NCBI RefSeq assembly: GCF_029887875.1
Contig: NZ_JARXRM010000043.1
Span: 58,211 to 122,210 of the forward strand
Source: Luteimonas endophytica
GTDB taxonomy: Bacteria > Pseudomonadota > Gammaproteobacteria > Xanthomonadales > Xanthomonadaceae
Length of the DNA: 64,000 nt
Reading direction: 5' to 3'
Below, piece by piece: positions 61,284-64,000 of this stretch (position 1 is its first letter; every line of letters begins with the position of its first letter). The position numbers and the translations under genes were made by a program. The notes beneath the pieces are model-generated. The model was not told the DNA's origin, did no database searches, and saw nothing but the letters and a program-made list of their open reading frames with translations.

Positions 61284-62492
61284 ATGACCCGTTTGCTTGA
61301 GCTTCTGATTTCGCTGGTGATTGTGGCGGTGCTTTTCGTGGTGGTCGGCGTGCTGCTGCCGTCCGAGCGCAACCTGGTGGAACAGGTGGAGACCAACCGC
61401 CGCCAGACGATCGTCTTCGACACGATCAACAGCTTCCGCCGGTTCGACGACTGGCATCCGATGGTGCTCCAGGACCCGGCCATCGAGCTCAACCGCTCCG
61501 GCCCGGACGAGGGCGTGGGCGCCCGCCTCGACTTCAGCTCGGACAATCGCAACATCGGCGACGGCAGCTGGGAGATCGTCGCCTCCGAGCCGCGCGAGCG
61601 CGTCGAGATCGCCATCACCGACGAGCACCGCGGCAGCGACAAGAGAACGGTGTTCACCCTGCGTCCCACCGGGCGCGGCGGCCGCAACATGGAGATCACC
61701 CAGACCTACCACGTCGAGTACGGCTGGGACCTGATCGGCCGCTACGCCGGCCTGTACGTCAGCCGCAACGTCGGCGACAACATGCAGCTGGGGCTGCGCC
61801 GGCTGTCCAACATGCTCGCCTCGGTGCCCAACGTGGACTACGCGACCGAGGGCACCACCCTGCGCGGGATGACCACCGAGGAGCGCCCCGCCGAGGACCT
61901 GCTGGTGGTCAAGGCCGGCGCGATCGAGCGCAACAACCAGAAGATCCAGGATTCGATGGAAGCCAACATGGAGTGGATCAACCGCACCATGGCCGCCAAC
62001 GACCTGGAGGCGGCCGGTCCGATGCGGATCGTCTCCACCGAGCTCGGCCGCGAAACCTACACCTTCGACGTGGTGCAGCCGGTGCGCCGCCAGCGCGATG
62101 GCGACGACGGGAACGGCGAGGACCAGGCCGAGACCCAGGACGACGAGGCCGCCGATGAAGACGCCGCGCAGAGCGAGGACGGCGAGGCGGAGGGCGAGCG
62201 CGTGCTCGACAACACCCCGGTCCCGGTGGTCGCCGCCGAGGGCGAGGAGCTGCAGGATCTGGAGCTGCTCGGCCCGGTCGAGTACGTTCGCAGCGAGCCG
62301 AGCCTAGTCGCCAAGGGCCGCTACACCGGCTACATGGCCGAGCTGGAGAACGTGCGCAACGCGCTGCGGGCCTGGGCGATGACCCAGGGCCACGAGGCGG
62401 TCGGCCGTCCCTACGAGATCTACATCGACGGCATCGACGCGGCGTTCACCCAGGATGGCGAGTACGAGGTGTTCTGGAACCTCAAGCAGTAG
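61284..62492 (+). CDS. SRPBCC-domain protein with an acidic insertion and GyrI-like C-terminal region
   Basis: A 402-residue protein. An N-terminal membrane anchor (about 5-27, LLISLVIVAVLFVVVGVLL) precedes an SRPBCC/polyketide-cyclase-like domain (about 35-180, FDTINSFRRFDDWHPMV). A second region (about 190-400) resembles the effector-binding GyrI-like fold, with EYVRSEPSLVAKGRYTG. A highly acidic stretch (about 272-303, Asp/Glu/Gln/Ala) interrupts it. Hydrophobic-ligand binding is expected from the fold; the ligand is unknown. Confidence 0.8.
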   Translation: MTRLLELLISLVIVAVLFVVVGVLLPSERNLVEQVETNRRQTIVFDTINSFRRFDDWHPMVLQDPAIELNRSGPDEGVGARLDFSSDNRNIGDGSWEIVASEPRERVEIAITDEHRGSDKRTVFTLRPTGRGGRNMEITQTYHVEYGWDLIGRYAGLYVSRNVGDNMQLGLRRLSNMLASVPNVDYATEGTTLRGMTTEERPAEDLLVVKAGAIERNNQKIQDSMEANMEWINRTMAANDLEAAGPMRIVSTELGRETYTFDVVQPVRRQRDGDDGNGEDQAETQDDEAADEDAAQSEDGEAEGERVLDNTPVPVVAAEGEELQDLELLGPVEYVRSEPSLVAKGRYTGYMAELENVRNALRAWAMTQGHEAVGRPYEIYIDGIDAAFTQDGEYEVFWNLKQ

Positions 62493-62525
62493 GACGGCGC
62501 TTGCCGTCGCTTGCGTTCCGGACCA

Positions 62526-62558
62526 CGGCACGCCGCACCCCCGGGGTGCGGCGTGCCG
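62526..62558. terminator. Strong stem-loop after the SRPBCC gene
   Basis: A perfect stem of about 15 bp (CGGCACGCCGCACCC / GGGTGCGGCGTGCCG) with a tiny loop, 34 nt past the stop. No T-run follows, so it is either a stabilising 3' hairpin or a poor terminator. Confidence 0.5.
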
Positions 62559-62577
62559 CGTTGGGGCTCCTGACGCC

Positions 62578-62952
62578 ATGAGCCGGGTGCACGCGGCCAG
62601 CCGATCTCCGCTCGCCGCCGCCGGTGCCGCCGCCGCGGCGATGGCCGTCGGCCTGTCGGCCTGGGCGGCGCACGGGCTGGAGGGGGCCGATCAGGTACGG
62701 ATGCAGACCGCGGCGCTGTACGCGTTCGGTCACGGCGTCGCGCTCGCGGCGCTCGCGCCGCGGCGGCGCGGGCGCGCCGGCAGCGCCGCGCTGGCGCTGC
62801 TGCTGGCCGGGGTGTCGCTGTTCTGCGGCAGCCTGGCCGGAGCGGTCCTGTTTCGCTGGCCGACCCCGGCCGCCCCGTTGGGCGGCATGCTGATGATCGC
62901 CGGCTGGCTGCTGCTGGCCGCGGATTTCCTGCGCCAGCGGAGTCCCGGCTGA
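62578..62952 (+). CDS. DUF423 family membrane protein
   Basis: A 124-residue protein with four predicted helices. The DUF423 pattern is visible in GLSAWAAHGLEGADQVRMQTAALYAFGHGVAL and AAPLGGMLMIAGWLLL. Function unknown. Its stop overlaps the start of the glycosylase gene by 1 nt. Confidence 0.88.
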   Translation: MSRVHAASRSPLAAAGAAAAAMAVGLSAWAAHGLEGADQVRMQTAALYAFGHGVALAALAPRRRGRAGSAALALLLAGVSLFCGSLAGAVLFRWPTPAAPLGGMLMIAGWLLLAADFLRQRSPG

Positions 62953-63626
62953 TGCCCCGCCATCGGCGCGGGTTCGATACCGCTGCCGCGCACGCGCACC
63001 TGTCGGCGCGCGACCGCCGGCTGGGACGCTGGATGGAGAGGATCGGCTATCTCGAACCCGAGCCGCGCTGGCGCCGGCCGTTCGATCCGGTCGATGCGCT
63101 GGCGCGCGCGATCCTCTACCAGCAGCTGAGCGGCAAGGCCGCGGCGACCATCGTCGGCAGGGTGGAGGCGGCGATCGGCAGCCGGCGCCTGCACGCCGAC
63201 ACCCTGGCGGGGATCGACGACGCCACGCTGCGCGCCTGCGGCGTGTCCGGCAACAAGACGCTCGCGCTGCGCGACCTGGCGGCACGCGAGCTGCGGGGGG
63301 AAATTCCCACGCTGCGGCGGATGTCGGTGCTGCACCAGGACGAGATCGTCGCCGCGCTGGTGCCGGTCCGCGGGATCGGCCGTTGGACCGTGGAAATGAT
63401 GCTGATGTTCCGGCTCGGGCGCCCCGACGTGCTGCCGGTCGACGACCTGGGCGTGCGCAAGGGCGCGCAGATCGTCGACCGTCGGGAAACGATGCCGACG
63501 CCGAAGGAACTGCTGGCGCGCGGCGAACGCTGGGCGCCGTACCGCACCTACGCCAGCCTGTACCTGTGGAAGATCGCCGATTCGGCCGCCGGTGCCGGCG
63601 CGCCGACGAAACGCTCCCAGGAGTAG
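62952..63626 (+). CDS. DNA-3-methyladenine glycosylase II-type (AlkA-like) HhH-GPD protein
   Basis: A 224-residue base-excision glycosylase removing alkylated purines. The domain starts around DALARAILYQQLSGKAA; the helix-hairpin-helix is LVPVRGIGRWTVEMMLMF and the catalytic Asp lies in LPVDDLGVRKG. No N-terminal AlkA/Ada domain. Translationally coupled to DUF423. Confidence 0.92.
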   Translation: MPRHRRGFDTAAAHAHLSARDRRLGRWMERIGYLEPEPRWRRPFDPVDALARAILYQQLSGKAAATIVGRVEAAIGSRRLHADTLAGIDDATLRACGVSGNKTLALRDLAARELRGEIPTLRRMSVLHQDEIVAALVPVRGIGRWTVEMMLMFRLGRPDVLPVDDLGVRKGAQIVDRRETMPTPKELLARGERWAPYRTYASLYLWKIADSAAGAGAPTKRSQE

Positions 63627-63652
63627 CCTCGGAACCCGCGGCCGCGGGCGCG

Positions 63653-64000
63653 TCAGGGCGGCAACAGCCGCCAGTGCCAGGGTTCGTAGACGATGCCGTG
63701 GGGGTTGTCGCGCGGGTAGCTCATCGCGAAGCCATGGGCGGCGGCATGGGCACGCAGCCAGGCGAACGCCGCGGTGCGCTCGAACGACTCCTCCGCCGGG
63801 GGCGCGCCCGGGGTGCCGAGATCGAGGGCCAACCCGGAATGGTGCTCGCTGTAGCCGGGCGCCGCGTTGACCCGCAGGATCTCAGTCACGTGCTGCCCGC
63901 GGGCGCGCTTGCGCTCGAAGATGCCGAGCTGGTAGTCGTGGCTGCGATAGCCGGAGATCGCCTCCAGCGCCACCCCGTCGCGCCTGGCCGCATCGCGCAT
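63653..64000 (-). CDS. M15 family D-Ala-D-Ala carboxypeptidase (VanY-like), partial
   Basis: The C-terminal 115 residues of a zinc peptidase trimming peptidoglycan stem peptides. Zinc-site motifs: SGYRSHDYQ, GYSEHHSGLALDLG (His and Asp ligands) and EPWHWR (final His). The gene runs off the window edge at 64000, so the N-terminus and any signal peptide are not visible. Confidence 0.9.
   Translation of the reverse strand: MRDAARRDGVALEAISGYRSHDYQLGIFERKRARGQHVTEILRVNAAPGYSEHHSGLALDLGTPGAPPAEESFERTAAFAWLRAHAAAHGFAMSYPRDNPHGIVYEPWHWRLLPP

Overview
The window is about 70% GC and carries housekeeping, cell-envelope and accessory genes in short, often translationally coupled operons. No rRNA, tRNA, CRISPR array, insertion sequence or prophage was seen. 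Several lineage markers point to a xanthomonad (Lysobacteraceae, for example a Luteimonas-, Lysobacter- or Xanthomonas-like organism). These are a fused aspartate kinase/diaminopimelate decarboxylase, the MurL/MurD2 route to D-Glu in peptidoglycan, an ACE-like M2 peptidase lipoprotein, and short intergenic repeats of types I associate with this family. The genus is inference.

Layout. 0-2.4 kb: M23 peptidase, DUF533 protein, HU-like protein, DUF2784 membrane protein. 2.7-6 kb: a pseudopilin followed by a GGDEF-EAL c-di-GMP protein. 6-11.5 kb: an EF-G paralogue, OsmC, a periplasmic amidohydrolase and PhzF. 11.7-17.1 kb: lysC/lysA fusion, murL and murD2, overlapping end to end. 17.2-23.8 kb: dienelactone hydrolase, ispB divergent from ssb, then the dTDP-rhamnose operon rmlBACD. 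24-32.6 kb: AbgT transporter, miaA-hfq-hflX-hflK-hflC-DUF2065 and purA. 32.6-37.5 kb: an accessory block with a YqcI/YcgG-type N-oxygenase plus DUF1989 pair, an AlkB-like dioxygenase, an Nmad3-like protein and two tiny disordered proteins. 37.6-43.8 kb: efflux pump, exonuclease III and redox/detoxification enzymes. 43.8-46.9 kb: a coupled four-gene set (acyl-CoA dehydrogenase-like, PIG-L deacetylase, NodS-like methyltransferase, GT2 glycosyltransferase). 47-50.1 kb: gcvP behind a tandem glycine riboswitch. 50.5-55.6 kb: hydrolase, Bcr/CflA pump, M2 peptidase. 55.7-58.9 kb: GNAT-minC-minD-minE plus a HExxH protein. 59.1-61 kb: a DesK/DesR-like two-component system. 61.3-64 kb: SRPBCC protein, DUF423, an AlkA-like glycosylase and a partial M15 peptidase.

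The best candidates for undescribed biology are the four-gene set at 43.8-46.9 kb, whose predicted chemistry (deacetylation, N-methylation, acyl desaturation, glycosyl transfer) resembles tailoring of a lipo-amino-sugar; the N-oxygenase/DUF1989 pair at 33.5-34.8 kb; the AlkB/Nmad3 pair at 35.3-36.8 kb; and the ImmA/IrrE-like HExxH protein at the end of the min locus. Functions of these systems are inferred from family membership and gene order, without database searches.
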